This document shows, piece after piece, positions 39,601 through 51,140 of a DNA stretch of 64,000 bases; position 1 is the first letter of the stretch; every line of letters starts with the position of its first letter. Source of the DNA: Asterias amurensis (taxonomy: Eukaryota > Echinodermata > Asteroidea > Forcipulatida > Asteriidae); assembly GCF_032118995.1 (NCBI RefSeq), contig NC_092656.1:13382261-13446260 (forward strand), in the 5' to 3' direction. The position numbers were made by a program, and so were the translations under genes. The notes beneath the pieces are model-generated. The model worked only from the letters and a program-made list of their open reading frames with translations. It searched no databases and was not told the origin of the DNA.

Positions 39601-42600
39601 ATGCTTAGTATTCAACAACACAACAAAAATATTCACTAAGCATTTTACAGTAAAGGGGTATTTATCATTAATTTTTTGACTATTGAAATTGTATCTTTTG
39701 CTCAATTTGATATGGGGAGTCCTATGGCCTGGCGAATTATACCCCCTCCAAATAAACAAGTTCCCGCGAATATGAATACGACTGAAATACGAATTTTGAC
39801 GTCACAAATTCGCATAATATTGACCCACAACAGCTGAGCTGTGCTCGTTTCCTGCAAAACATTCGCTGCGAAAAGAGCCATATTAAAAATTACTTAGCAT
39901 TCACAGGAAGTATGACCAGGGGCCAATTTCATCGAGCTGCTAAAGCAAAATTTTTGCTTAAGCACAAAAATAGCTTGCTTAATTTACACATGCTACCGGC
40001 CAAAATTTGATGCCATATACATTGCTTGTAACTGGTATTTAGCTGTTGTTTACTTAGCATAACATTTGAGTGGAGTCTTGGCCGGTAATCTGATTTTACT
40101 AAGCATGAATTTTTTTGCTTAAGCAAAATGTTGTGCTTAAAGGAACACGTTGCCTTGGATCGGACGAGTTGGTCAAAACAAAAGCGTTTGTAACCGTTTT
40201 CTATAAAATGCATATGGTTGGAAAGATGTTTTAAAAGTAGAATACAATGATCCACACAAGTTTGCCTCGAAATTGCGTGGTTTTCCTTCTACTGTGCGAA
40301 CTAACATGGTCGGCCATTTATGGGAGTCAAAATTTTGACCCCCATAAATGGCCGACGTGTTAGTCGACAAGGTAAGAGGAAAACCACGCAATTTCGAGGC
40401 ATGTTTGTGTGGATCATTGTATTCTACTTTTACAACATCTTTCTACCCATATGCATTTTATAAAAAACGGTTACAAACGCTTTTCAAAGACCAACTCGAC
40501 CGATCCAAGGCAACGTGTTCCTTTAAGCATCTCTAAGAAATTGGGCCCAGGGCTATACTCCGGTGTCATTGTTCAAACGTCCGTGCATCAGTCTTGCAAT
40601 ATTTCCCCATACCCCTTGGTAAATAGGACCATTTATTTCATGGATGTCATAAAAAATACCTGAAAATGTTTAACACCCCCTGCCACATGTTGTGATCGGT
40701 TATTTGATTTAAATGTTGTTCATGTTCGTTAAAGGCAGTAGACACTATTGGTAATAAATTACTCAACATAATTATTAGCATAACATCTTACTTGCTGACG
40801 AGTAATGGGGAGAAGTTGATAGTATAAAACATTGTGAGAAACGACTCCTTTTGAAGTAGTTGTCGAGAAAGAAGTAATTTTCCACGAATTTGATTTCGAG
40901 ACCTCAAATTTAGAATTGAGGTCTCGAAATCAAGCATCTGGAAGCACACAACTTCGTGTGACAAGGGTGTTTTTTTTTTTCATTATTGTCTCACAACTTC
41001 GACGACCAGTTGAGCTCAAATTTTCACAGGTTTGTTATTTTATGCATATGTTGAGCTACACCATATAAGAGAGACTGATCTTTGACAATTACCAATAGTG
41101 CCCAGTGTCTTTAATGTTTGTGCGTCGATGAAACGATAAATGTAATAGCACATGCAGCTTGCACCAATTCAGTTGCGTGAGAGTGTTGCGCCAAATATAG
41201 GTCTATCAACAGTTGGCCAGCAACACAAACAGGGATTCAATAAGTGCAAAAGCTATCAGTTTCTCAACAAAGACTCTATATTTTGACATTATACGTTGTC
41301 ATCCTGCTGTGCTTGGAGCTCGGGAAGTGTCACGTGACCAATTGGTGTCCTGGGGATTAAAATTCATGATTTCTTGAGATGGAAATAATGTTTACTTCCG
41401 AGATATTTGCATCCAGACCCAGCATAGGTTAAGGGTTTCAAATTTAATTTTAAAGGAACACGTTGCCTTGGATCGGATGAGTTGGTTTATACAAAGCGTT
41501 TGCAACCGTTTGTTATGAAATGCATATGATTAGAAAGATATTTTAAAAGTAGAATATAATGATCCACACAAGTATCACTAAAAACTGTACGGTTTTCTTT
41601 TTACGTCGCGAACTATCACGGTCGGCCATTTATGGGAGTCAAAAAGATGGGAGTCAAAAAGATGACTCCCATAATGGCCGAGGTAATCGACGAGGTAAAA
41701 AGAAAACCACGCAATTTCGAGGCATATTTGTGTAGATCATTGTATTCTACTTTTCCAACATCTTTCTAACCATATGCATTTTATAACAAACGGTTACAGA
41801 ACGCTTTTCAAAGACCAACTCGACCGATCCAAGGCAACGTGTTCCTTTAATCTGAACATGATATTCTTGAGCTTTTATTCTAACCGGCCTCCGTTGCAAA
41901 CAAAAGTAAACATTTGTCTTCGTCGAGCTGAACTGTACAATACACTGGTTTTGTTTTACCCGTTGCTTTTTTTGAACACTGCACCCGATCGCAAATTTGT
42001 TCTGATTGTATCAATGTTTAACTATGAGGTCTCTGAAAAGAACTGCTTACCGGGGGCAGCTTTTGCCACGGGTAACCTTTTGCTTGACGTTGGGTCAAAC
42101 GGTTTCAATTATTTATGATTTTCCTCTTCTCAACAATATTTCCACTGAAATCAAGTGCTGGTGATGTGTCACTTGATGATATTAAATGAATTATGGGAAA
42201 TTAGGCGGCCATTTTAATTTTTGTTTCAGAACGAGCTGATATGGGTTCATACCATGTCAAAATGTTTATTAATGGAATATTTTTAACATACTAAATTTCA
42301 CCTTTCGATCAATTCATGAAAATCTTAGGACCATCAATCATGCCTCATCATTTCTCATTGATCCCCCAAGAGTTGCCGAGAATGTCGGCTTTTATGTTGA
42401 AAATAACAACTAAAACAAAACTTTCCCCTGTAATTAATAATGCCACGTTGAATAGCGTGTGAGCAAAACGACCAAAATGCCCTGTTATAGTTGTTATGTT
42501 TAGAAATTTATTTGTCGTTGTGCCATTTACATTTACATAGTTTGTGCCATTGACATAACTTGTTAGTAAGTTTCATAAAAGGGACAGACGTGCACTATGT

Positions 42601-45600
42601 GCCCATTGTCCTTCTGCCCCCCCCCCCCCCCCCTCCACACACACACACACACACCCACACCCGCACACCCCACCCCCGGAAAAAAACTGCCTTCAGGATC
42701 GGAACACAACAATTCTTGATTCGATGTGTGTTTCTATGTTTGATATGCTGAGAGGTTTTAGTACACATGTATATAGATCATCACAATCAGATAAGTGGGA
42801 TTCAGAACAAGATCCTTCAAAATTGAAATTGAATTAGGCTCATCAATATCACCATAAACAATAATAACTAAAGCAACAGTGTTTTTGGCTTCTATCCTGA
42901 CAGCTTTTTGTTGACGGCGGCCTAGCCGGGGGTATAGTAAGCGGCTGGGTGTCAGGTACACCCGTCTCTGCGGCCTTCACCTCCGGCATGGGAGTCGCAT
43001 TTGGTATCTACACAGGAATAGCTGTGTCAGGTAGGAAACTAGGAGACAAAAGGTTTACAGATGCACTATTATTTTAGGGGGCTGCATGTTTGTCAGCCAA
43101 TAATCAAAAGTCAATGTTAGTTTTACCTTGTGCCATTGTATGGTTCCATAATATAAACAAGTTCCGTTATAGATAGATATGGATGTTTAAATATCATGCT
43201 CTAGCGACTACCGTTTATAAATAGTGTTGTTTATGGCTCGGCTTTAAAACTTTGTTAGAAATTAGCATGGTTTGGAAAGATGTTTAACAGTACATGGAGA
43301 ATATTAAGATTCACTCAAATTGTATATCAAAATTTTCATTCTACTTCGTGAACAACGTGGTCCGCCATTTTGTGCAGTAAAAAAATGTGGTTCTACGAAG
43401 TTCACGAAGTATTCAAGGGAAATACACAATTTTGATGTATTTTTTGTGTGATCATTCATCTACTTTTAGAATATCTTTCAAACATCATAGCGAACGGTTT
43501 TTATAGCCCAAATCGCCCAATATTAAGGCACCGTGTCCCTTTAAAAAATGTTGATTGCATAATAATTTATTTGCATCGGGGACAATAATGATACTAAACC
43601 AAACATGTTTTAGTTTTAACATACACCGATTTATGTGTGCACACTCAGTCTTATCCAAATCCTTCGAGACCAAAATTCACAGTAATTCTACTCGGGTTGG
43701 ACTCGAACCCGCGTGTGCTGTGTAAAAAGAGGCCAGTGCCAATCATCATATAGATAGCATACAGTGGTCAACGATTGATGTTAATCATTTTTGTTAATGT
43801 TGACCTGTTGACACTTTGATAGGACGCCCTCGTTTGTCGGTGCGCATAAGCACACTTATCTTTCTCTCCGCTGCGTTGGTTTGCATTAATGTGTTCAATT
43901 TCAAGGTTTTGTGGTGTGGAATAAATTAGAAACACCAACAGAGGGCGCATTTCGTTAAACCATTATTGTTGCTTTAGGTGGTCATGTCAACCCAGCGATA
44001 ACTATTGGTCTAGCTTCGGTCGGCAAGTTTCCATGGCGACGTGTTCCTTTGTGGATTATGGCTCAGTTAGTTGGTGCTTTCTGCGGTGCCTCCGTCGTCT
44101 TTGGGATATATTACCGTAAGTAGTAAATAACAACAACAACAGAACATTAAAACACCCCCCTTCCAAAACCCAAACATTCCAACAACCCAAACAAACTCAC
44201 ACCCAAACAAATTAAAGACAGTGGACACTGTTGGTAATTGTCAAAGACCAGTCTTCTCACTTGGTGTATCTCAACATAATTTTTATGCATAAAATAACAA
44301 ACCTGTGAAAATTTGAGCTCAATCGGTTGTCGAAGTTGCGAGATATTAACGAAAGAAAAAACACCCTGGTCACACACACTGTGTGCTTTCAGATGCTTGA
44401 TTTCGAGACCTCAAATTCTAAACTTGAGGTCTCAAAATCAAATTCGTGGAAACTTACTTCTTCCTCGAAAACTCCGTCACTTCAGAGGGAGCTGTTTCTC
44501 ACAATGTTTTATACTATCAACCTCTCCCTATTTCTCGTAATCAAGAAAGGTTTTATAATAATAATTATTTTGAGTAATTACCAATAGTGTCCACTGCCTT
44601 TAACAAGAATAAGTACGGAAGGAGGACCAATGGGTTTTCAGAAAGAATGAATATTTTTTCACCATTTCCCTTAGACAGCTTCGTAGAAAACACCAACAAG
44701 ACATTTGGTCACAGAATATTGTGTATGGTACAGAGCTGACTTAAAGTAGCACACAGACATTGTTTATGTGGTGTTAAAAAGGTACAACCTTTCACAACAT
44801 TCAAGCGTGTAAATTAAGATGTTGTCTTTGACAAACAACCTAAATCAGCTGGGGGTTTTGGAATTTTTTAAAGTTTTTCAAATACAGCTTTCTCGAATAT
44901 GACTTCAAATACAAGGGGAATAATTTAAAGGCAGTGTGGACACTATTGGTAGTTGTCAAAGACCAGTCTTCTCACTTGGTGTATCTCAGCATATGCATAA
45001 AATAACAAACCTGTGAAAATTTGAACTCGATTGGTCATCGGAGTTGCGAGATAACTATGCAAGAAAAAACACCCTTGTCACACGAAGTTGTGTGCTTTCA
45101 GATGCTTGATTTCGAGACCTCAAATTCTAAACTTGACATCTCGAAATCAAGTTCGTAGAAAATTACTTCTTTCTCGAAAACTACCTCACTTCAGAGGGAG
45201 CCGTTGCTCACGCCGTTTTTTTTACTATCAACCACTCCCCATTACTCATTATCAAGTAAAGTAAGGTTTTATGTTAATAATTATTTTGAGTAATTACCAA
45301 TAGTGTCCACTACCTTTAACAGAAAAAAAATGGTTCTATTATTTATTGTTCAAGCTTTCAGACTGGATTGTATGAGCACTGTCATCTACCAATCATTTAT
45401 GATTTTTTTTATGACGTTGCTGTAATTATAGTAATCGAGGGAGGTGGCTCCTTACTTCTGACAAAGAAATGAATTCTGAATAATTAATAAATTAGATGTT
45501 GTTATTTGTTGATAGCGGCCATTGAACATTTTGATGGGGGCAACAGGACTGTGTTTGGGCCAACTGGTACCGGTGGAATCTTCTGTACCTACCCACAGCC

Positions 45601-47872
45601 GTACTTTGGTGTAGGGGTCGGTACCGTGGAACAGGTGAGCAAACCATCAATTAGCCAGTCATGAGGGATAATTAACTAAGAATTTATAATAGACAGTAGC
45701 TTAGAAACTTTGAAGTAGTTTGCCTACAAATAAAAGCGGTACATTCAGCTGTCAACATTTCTCAACTAAGAATCGAGATGAAATAAGCTTTCTAATATCA
45801 TAGTAAATCATTTATCCATGGTATTTTCTTATGTTTGTTGATACTGATTCACGTAGCCTAAAATACAATTTTCTTTGAGGCGACTGGTCGAGAAGACTAC
45901 AAGTAAAATGGGGGGGGTAAAAACATAAACATCTTTACCTACCAGCGTGGCAGGAGATTCTGCGTAACCCCTCCCTCAATACTGTGTACATAGAAATTTT
46001 CTGATAACGCCCTCTGTTGAACCATCCGCCTCCAGCCCATGAAAGTTGCCGGTGTCATAGGGAAGTCTGTTCCCGGAGACTTTGTCCGCGCTCAGTATGG
46101 GAACATGGCACAGGCAATTGACAAAATGTCGCACCATTTAATTTATTGTCATCGATGTATAACTGCACCAATAATAACCATGATATGCAGCGCCAGTGTA
46201 GCTTTGTCTCTTCACGTTGGTAAGATTATTGTGCCGAAACGTGTTTCGGTGGTGGTATTTTCTCCACGCTCTGGGAACATGCTTGTGGTTTTGTTCCTTG
46301 GGGTTATTAAAAAAAAAAAAAAAAAAAAAAAACAGGGAGCCATTATTTGACCCCCCCCCCAAAAAAAAAAAAAAAAAAAAGAAGACAAAACACCTAACTG
46401 GGCAATATCGTCAATTTAATTCCAAGTTCATTTTGCTGATACTGGTACATTCACCATTATTCTTCTTACAGATTGTCAACACTGGGTTGCTGCTTTATTG
46501 CACCCTCGTCTTCTTTGATGAGAAAAACGGCAAACCGACCAAAGGAATGGAGCCTTTTTTCGTGGGTCTGGCCGTGGCAATGATCATCCTGGCTTGGGGT
46601 CATAATGCCGGCTCGCCCATGAACCCAGCTCGGGACTTTGCCGGTAGGCTCTTGACGTGGATTGCCGGTTATGGGAATGAAGTGTGGATGTAAGTATAGC
46701 GACACGTTATTGTGCCAAGCAATGATAAATAATAAGGCAGCGCTAGACTTGTGGACTAGTCGTTAAATTTTCTGTTTCGCGGTGATAGCGAAACGGCTCT
46801 CTCGAAACTATCTCGCGCGATTACGGGTTTTAAGACATCAGTCCCAACTCTGACGTATACACGAATCTATCCGAATAACGATGACGTCATATATGGCCTT
46901 CCGCGGAAATCAGCGAAAAGCAACGTTGAGTTGTGGTCAAAACGATTTATTTTGGGGGTATTTTGTGCAAAATTAGGATGAGCTCTATGTCCAAATCAAT
47001 TGAGCAAATTATGATTTTCAGCAAATACATTGCTCACGTTCAGTTATAGAACCTATAGCTCTTTATGGATTGGGTTTTCAGGCCTTAGTATCTGACCGCG
47101 ATGGGTTTCCCCCAGAACAATTTTCTTGAGTTTTTCCGACATCTAACACTGAAACCTCCTTCCTTGTCTTCACTCCATCAAAGTTCACTTTTCTACACAC
47201 AACCAGATTAATTAAAGACCAGTCTTCTCACTTGGTGTATCTCAACATGTGAATAAAAAACAACCTGTGAAAATTTGAACTCAATTTGTCGTCAAAGTTG
47301 CGAGATAATTGTGTGCTTTCAGATGCTTGATTTCGAGACCTCAAAATCTAATTCTGAGGTCTCGAAATCAAATTCGTAGAAAATTACTTCTTTCTCAAAA
47401 AACTACGTTACTTCAGAGGGAGCCGTTTCTCACAATGTTTTATATTATAAACAGCTCTCCATTGCTTGTTTCCAAGTAAGTTTTATGGATTGCTATTAAT
47501 TATTTTTTAGTTATTACCAATAGTCTTCCAGTGCCTTGTTGAGAACAGTATCGCTCTTGGATAAATTGACCATCGTATACTGATATATCAAGAATGGCCC
47601 AAGAGTTTGTTGTCATTCACTAGGGTTTACGTGTCTCATCTGTTTTTAGGCCCAGAGGAGTTCACTGGTGGTGGATACCTCTGTTTATTCCACCCATTGG
47701 AGGCATCGTTGGTGCCAACTTCTACTGCCTCATGGTTGAGATGCATCACCCTACAGGCGACGAAGACGCCGATTTAGATGATATCAAATACATCAAGAAA
47801 AGTGAGATAGACCAAAATCAGAATGATGATATCAAGTTGGTAGGTCAGTATATAAAACCTTCTGAGCTTTGA
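36584..47872 (+). CDS. Aquaglyceroporin (aquaporin 3/7/9/10-like), six coding exons, 309 aa
   Basis: A membrane channel for water and probably glycerol. Exons: 36584-36688, 42904-43030, 43978-44115, 45516-45634, 46472-46689, 47650-47872; all junctions are AG/GT and phase-consistent (0,1,1,0,2). The protein begins MGVALVPNSVRRRITTKNE and then ILRGILAEMAGIFVLV, as in AQP3. The first NPA box is N82-A84 (SGGHVNPAIT); the second is N214-A216 followed by R217 and D218 (MNPARDFAGRL), the Asp typical of glycerol-conducting members. FCTYPQPYF and HWWWIPLFIPPIGGIVGANF match the loop and last helix of aquaglyceroporins. It ends in an acidic, Asn/Gln-rich tail. The start may lie further upstream if 36544 is a splice acceptor. 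Confidence 0.9.
36797..36885 (+). repeat. LINE/SINE 3' tail fragment
   Basis: TACAGCGTTTTGAG and GTAAGACGCTATATTAAAAA followed by A/T resembles the common non-LTR 3' end motif. It lies in aquaporin intron 1. Confidence 0.45.
36897..37482. repeat. Two partial family A MITEs, head to head
   Basis: A plus copy begins TTAA AGGCACTGGACTCTATTGG at 36897 and runs to about 37180. A minus copy follows from about 37195 to 37482 (TAATTACCAATAGTG end). The junction has lost the facing ends. Confidence 0.75.
37745..37980 (+). mobile_element. 3' end of a non-LTR retrotransposon (LINE)
   Basis: The frame ends LWNNLPVRIRNCNSLPLLTK then SLKSHLYQM-stop, matching the conserved end of CR1/L2/jockey-type reverse-transcriptase ORFs (LWNxLPxxIR...FKxxLKxHL). 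It is followed by GGCGCTTTATAAATATTTAG and an (ATTGT)n tail, the expected 3' structure. Only the last ~35 codons remain. Confidence 0.75.
38000..39759. other. Aquaporin intron 1 sequence, no gene recognised
   Basis: A 99-codon frame at 38112-38411 (plus) is Lys/Glu-rich near its end but shows no domain, and its start falls in non-coding-looking sequence. Otherwise nothing is recognised. Confidence 0.4.
39760..39916. repeat. Diverged member of the AAGCCCGGTTCATACTTC MITE family
   Basis: TTCGCATAATATTGAC, GACGTCACAAATTCGC and ATTCACAGGAAGTATGACCA match the interior and right end of the 35150 copy. Confidence 0.55.
39917..40553. repeat. Family F palindromic MITE split by a family D MITE
   Basis: GGGGCCAATTTCATCGAGCT starts at about 39918 and its inverse GAAATTGGGCCCAG ends at about 40553. 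A TTAA-flanked insert occupies 40137-40526. Related intact copy: 53060-53312. Confidence 0.85.
40137..40526. repeat. Family D palindromic MITE (TTAA AGGAACACGTTGCC)
   Basis: TTAA lies at 40137-40140 and 40523-40526. Ends AGGAACACGTTGCCTTGGAT and ATCCAAGGCAACGTGTTCCT are perfect inverses over 20 bp. Centre: CATGGTCGGCCATTTATGGG / CCCATAAATGGCCGAC. Second copy at 41450-41850, diverged third at about 43240-43544. Confidence 0.9.
40729..41114 (+). repeat. Family A MITE
   Basis: TTAA lies at 40729-40732 and 41111-41114, full length, in aquaporin intron 1. Confidence 0.85.
41450..41850. repeat. Family D MITE, second copy
   Basis: TTAA lies at 41450-41453 and 41847-41850. Ends AGGAACACGTTGCCTTGGAT and its inverse; the central GGGAGTCAAAAAGATG is tandemly duplicated. 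Confidence 0.9.
42617..42668 (+). repeat. C run and CA microsatellite
   Basis: Poly-C followed by (CA)n with CCCAC interruptions. Confidence 0.9.
42904..43030 (+). CDS. Aquaglyceroporin exon 2
   Basis: 127 bp after acceptor TATCCTGACAG. Encodes LFVDGGLAGGIVSGWVSGTP and then AAFTSGMGVAFGIYTGIAVSG, helices 1-2. Too short to appear as a large reading frame. Donor GTAGGA. Confidence 0.85.
43240..43544. repeat. Diverged family D MITE, in aquaporin intron 2
   Basis: The right end reads GGCACCGTGTCCCT TTAA at 43541-43544. The arms contain GGAAAGATGTTTAACAGTAC and its inverse around ACGTGGTCCGCCATTTTGTG. The left end is poorly preserved. Confidence 0.6.
43684..43736 (-). repeat. Possible tRNA-derived fragment
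   Basis: The minus strand reads GGGTTCGAGTCC with a preceding GCCTCTTTTTACACAGCACA. It has no acceptor-stem pairing, so it is not a functional tRNA. Confidence 0.35.
43978..44115 (+). CDS. Aquaglyceroporin exon 3 (first NPA)
   Basis: 138 bp: GGHVNPAITIGLASVGKFPW then RRVPLWIMAQLVGAFCGASV and VFGIYY. Acceptor TTGCTTTAG, donor GTAAGT. Confidence 0.9.
44212..44603 (-). repeat. Family A MITE, inverted, aquaporin intron 3
   Basis: TTAA lies at 44212-44215 and 44600-44603, full length. Confidence 0.9.
44925..45319 (-). repeat. Family A MITE, inverted, aquaporin intron 3
   Basis: TTAA lies at 44925-44928 and 45316-45319. Second copy in the same intron and same orientation. Confidence 0.9.
45516..45634 (+). 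CDS. Aquaglyceroporin exon 4 (extracellular loop)
   Basis: 119 bp: PAIEHFDGGNRTVFGPTGTG then GIFCTYPQPYFGVGVGTVEQ. Acceptor TTGATAG, donor GTGAGC. NRT at the loop is a possible N-glycosylation site. Confidence 0.9.
45635..46471. other. Aquaporin intron 4, low-complexity tracts
   Basis: Contains A/C homopolymer runs at 46310-46380. No repeat family was recognised. Confidence 0.5.
46472..46689 (+). CDS. Aquaglyceroporin exon 5 (second NPA)
   Basis: 218 bp: IVNTGLLLYCTLVFFDEKNG, then GLAVAMIILAWGHNAGSPMN and PARDFAGRLLTWIAGYGNEV. Acceptor TTCTTCTTACAG, donor GTAAGT, leaves in phase 2. Confidence 0.95.
47212..47538 (-). repeat. Family A MITE, left-truncated, aquaporin intron 5
   Basis: Starts at AAAGACCAGTCTTCTCAC; ends AATAGTCTTCCAGTGCCTTG. 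Confidence 0.8.
47650..47872 (+). CDS. Aquaglyceroporin exon 6
   Basis: Completes the split Met codon and encodes PRGVHWWWIPLFIPPIGGIV, GANFYCLMVEMHHPTG and an acidic tail to TGA at 47870-47872. A GTAGGTCAGT donor-like site at 47840 (and GTCAGT at 47844) lies 11 codons before the stop. Confidence 0.85.
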
Positions 47873-48189
47873 ACATTTTCCGGGAGGTGGGGGATTTGAG
47901 TCTGTATTTTGGGTTAGACCTACTACACTTGAAGTAGTCTTGGTGCAAGACGATGTTCACTCAACTCAATTTCTCAACTATCGCAAGAAACCATTTGCGA
48001 GTTACATTTGAATAATGTCTGGTACAATGACTTGCTTGGTCACATTTTACCGCTTAAGTTTGAATTCCTCAGACTATAAAGACTGTGGGTACGTTCGTTT
48101 AGCTTCCCTGGGTCGACCCCGGTACGTTCGAATAGCTTTGACGGGGCTCACCCGCGTCAGCCCCAGTGCCCTGCTTGTGGAGTGGGTTA

Positions 48190-48318
48190 GGCCGTGTCCG
48201 AAACGGCGACTTTGGCTACAGCTACGGCTAGATCGCGCGCGTCTGCCTATCCTTCAACACCGGAAGACGCGCTAATCTAGACGTAGCTGTAGCCGAAGTC
48301 GTCGTTTCGGACACGGCC
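48190..48318. repeat. Palindromic fold-back MITE, family G, intact
   Basis: 129 bp: GGCCGTGTCCGAAACGGCGA ... inverted at the right as GTCGTTTCGGACACGGCC, with CTACAGCTACGGCTAGATC arms. It is flanked by roughly matching sequences (GTTCGAATAGCT / GTTCGTATAGCT). Confidence 0.9.
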
Positions 48319-49356
48319 TCGTGACCTGAGTTGCATGCCGTCACCACGAGAGGGCGAGTGTGATCGTTCGTATAGCTCTTGTCAGGGGCTAACCCGAGTG
48401 AGCACCGCGGGGTCGGGCCGGACAAGCTTTTGTTTAGCAACCTCCAGATGAGCATTATTAACCCTGGTATTATTGTGTCATACACATTCATTCAGAATGA
48501 TATGGGCATTCGCCGTCTCCTGCGTAACTACGCAAAAGCTTGCCCGAACCAATTGACATAACAACTTTCTCTAGAGTCTGCGGAATTCAAATGTAAGCGG
48601 TCACTTGGGACCAAGCAAGTCATTGAATCAGACATTATTCAAAATGTCACTCGCAATTGGCTTAGTCACGCTCCGCGCCGCAAACATTAATATGGAAAAA
48701 AACACGAGCGGGCGCGGTTGGGGAAAGATATCCAGATCTCAACCCAAACAAAAGTGTCGCAACGTGTGTAACGTTATGCCCTATGATGTTATGGTTTTAC
48801 AAACTCAATAAGAACTTCTTGCACCAATAATAACAATTGAAGTGACAGTTTATTAAACCATGTTGAAAATAACGTGAGCAGGCTTGCACAGAACCGTATT
48901 GTGATGCCACTGACACCAGCTGTGTTTTTTAGTGTACAGACAACTTTGCGAACTTGTGAGAGTTTGTGGCTGTCTGATATCACAAGCATACAAGTGACCG
49001 GCTATACTCATAAAGAGCTAAATCATAAAGCTGCTGTAATAAAAAAGTAACGGACACAACGAATTATATAACACCCGCAATTCAGTTTGACGTCACAGCC
49101 AGGTATACACCCTGAACAAATAGGTGCGACGTCACAACTGTGTTTACATGACTGCACCTTTAAATCTCGTCTGACAATGCTTCAAAATTTATGACAGGAC
49201 GTTATGTTCAGGTCTTTAATCTGTCACTTCATCTGTTGTTGACCAGTGTGTTGCAACACTAGTCAATGTGTGGGTGGTTACGCGCAATTATGGTTTAGTA
49301 TTCCTTCGGAACATATTTTGATTAATTCGGGGTTGAACAAAGATCATTAATTTTTT

Positions 49357-49450
49357 GTGGGACTCGAGCCAACGACCTTCGGATTAATGTGCCGGCTCTC
49401 TACCAACTGAGCTATCTAGCCAAATGTTGGCGGTCTCCCTATTTGTCATG
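49357..49450 (-). repeat. tRNA-like SINE head
   Basis: The minus strand reads GGCTAGATAGCTCAGTTGGT and GGTCGTTGGCTCGAGTCC, A and B boxes. The 3' side does not pair with GGCTAGA, so it is not a tRNA gene. The upstream GTTGGCGGTCTCC is shared with 56071-56175. Confidence 0.65.
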
Positions 49451-49794
49451 CCATTATCTTGATCGGGGGGGGGGGGGGGGGGGTGTTCAACTTACCAACT
49501 CAGTTTCCTTTATTGTTTATATTCCCTTATTTGGTTAAAGATGCTATGGCAGATTTTTGGCCGATTTGACCCCAAAATTTTGATTTAAAATTCAATAGGT
49601 ATTTTGATGGGGGTCGAGAAAGTTACAAGCTTTCATTTGAGCCAATGCTCAAAAAAGTCCGCCAATATTATTAGTAGCAGTGAACTAAAGTGCTCAATTT
49701 TTGTCGGGATCCCGACAATATATCACGTGACCAATTCTTATGTGTTTTATAAGAAACGTTTTAAATTTTTGTCATGGTTCCTGACCATAAGTAT

Positions 49795-50007
49795 AGGTTT
49801 TCTCGGTCAAATTCGGCAATTTAGCAGTCAATTTCATTTTCATGCGTTCGAATTAAAGCTGTTTTGCCTCTTCAGTTGTTACTGCGTTTCAAATTCAGAA
49901 TTCGGCCATTCAGTTTCGTTTTGAGTCGAGTCAAATTCCTTTAGCACTCTGTTCAATTTAGCGTATCAACATTCTTTCTCGTGACACACACGCCTCAAGA
50001 AGCGTCT
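49795..50007. repeat. Truncated copy of the 30934 MITE family
   Basis: AGGTTTTCTCGGTCAAATTC to GACACACACGCCTCAAGAAG; the right half is missing. Confidence 0.75.
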
Positions 50008-50191
50008 TTTTTTCAATAGAGCGGGTGATACTCTTTGAAATACCATTCACTCGAAAGAAATCAATTTTTTAATGTTTGGGCCAAAAATCTGACATAGGCT
50101 CCATTTTCATTATTAATTTGGTGTTAGATTATTTGAATATGTTGGTTAATAATTACCTTCTTCTTTTTATTGTCCTCATTGTTTACCTCAG

Positions 50192-50239
50192 GGGTCAAAG
50201 ACGGAACAAGATCCATTCTTGAATAAGGCCCGCTTGTAG
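50192..50239 (+). CDS. Possible alternative last exon of the aquaglyceroporin
   Basis: A strong pyrimidine-rich acceptor (CTTTTTATTGTCCTCATTGT then TTACCTCAG) precedes 16 open codons ending in TAG. Spliced in phase 0 from a donor at 47840, the tail would read ...DDIKL-GSKTEQDPFLNKARL. The phase-1 donor at 47844 would give VGVKDGTRSILE instead. Confidence 0.45.
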   Translation, partial: GSKTEQDPFLNKARL

Positions 50240-50332
50240 TAAAAGAAAATATTGCTAACGGACGCAAGGTATTCAGGGATGCATGATGCAGCTATCTTCC
50301 AATTGCATTGTAAAAACGTGGTCTTCAGTCAT

Positions 50333-50683
50333 TTAAATGGTCTATGTAACTTTTGTATATGACAAAAAAGAAAATTTCCACAGATTTACACTAAACTTAC
50401 ACAGTTTGAAGATAAAAATAGTAGAAAGCTTCCCTGAAAATATTACGTGCTGAGGTGCTGTAGTTTTTGGAAAATGAGTAAAACAATGTCATGAAAATAA
50501 TTTTCGTCTCATGAGACGAAAATTATTTTAATCATTTACAAACGTATTTTCATGACATTGTTTTACTCACAGCACCTCGGTAAGTAAAAAATTGAAGGGA
50601 AGCTTTCCACTACCATTATCTTCAACCCCTGTAAGTTTAATGTAAATCTATGGACCTTTTGAAAAGGTACCCAAATCCTTTAA
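50333..50683. repeat. Family B MITE, third copy
   Basis: TTAA lies at 50333-50336 and 50680-50683, with palindrome centre TTTTCGTCTCATGAGACGAA. Confidence 0.85.
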
Positions 50684-50988
50684 AAACAAAACAGTTTAGT
50701 TTCAATGTTTATTTACCAGGTCGTCATACTCTCTCAAAATAAAAGTGTGAACAATCCCACGGTTTGTCCATCGTGCCTCCATACCACTCTTGCAATTTAT
50801 GTTCCGCCAAAATGGTGGACAACTCTTAACAGAGTGAAAGACTGATACTTTCAACTCGAGTCACTCTTCATCGAGTGTGAAGTTCATACCACTCTCTCAA
50901 AGAGAGTGACACAAATTGACTTTTGCTTTCAAAAGAGTGAAACTGACACCATACGGACAAGAATGAAAATTTTTAACTTTTTTACGTT

Positions 50989-51140
50989 GGGTGCGTTCGT
51001 TTAGCTTCCCTGGGTCGACCCTGGTGTGTGGCAGTTTTTATTTTCAGGACGAACGTGGGTAATTATCTGCACACGTCCGTACTGGGAACAAAACCGCCAC
51101 ACACCGGGGTCGACCCGGGGAACCTAAACGAACGCACCCA
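50989..51140. repeat. Palindromic MITE, family H (GGGTGCGTTCGTTTAGC)
   Basis: 152 bp: GGGTGCGTTCGTTTAGCTTC ... GAACGCACCC inverted; inner GGTCGACCC and CGTCC motifs. Second copy 53349-53500 and a left fragment at about 48090. Confidence 0.9.

Noticed and set aside
46039..46693. Frames of 103 and 158 codons in and before aquaporin exon 5
   Set aside because: They cross homopolymer tracts in intron 4; only 46472-46689 is supported as exon.
49357..49421. Possible functional tRNA gene on the minus strand
   Set aside because: A and B boxes are present, but the acceptor stem does not pair and the element shares flanks with another copy at 56071; it is a SINE.
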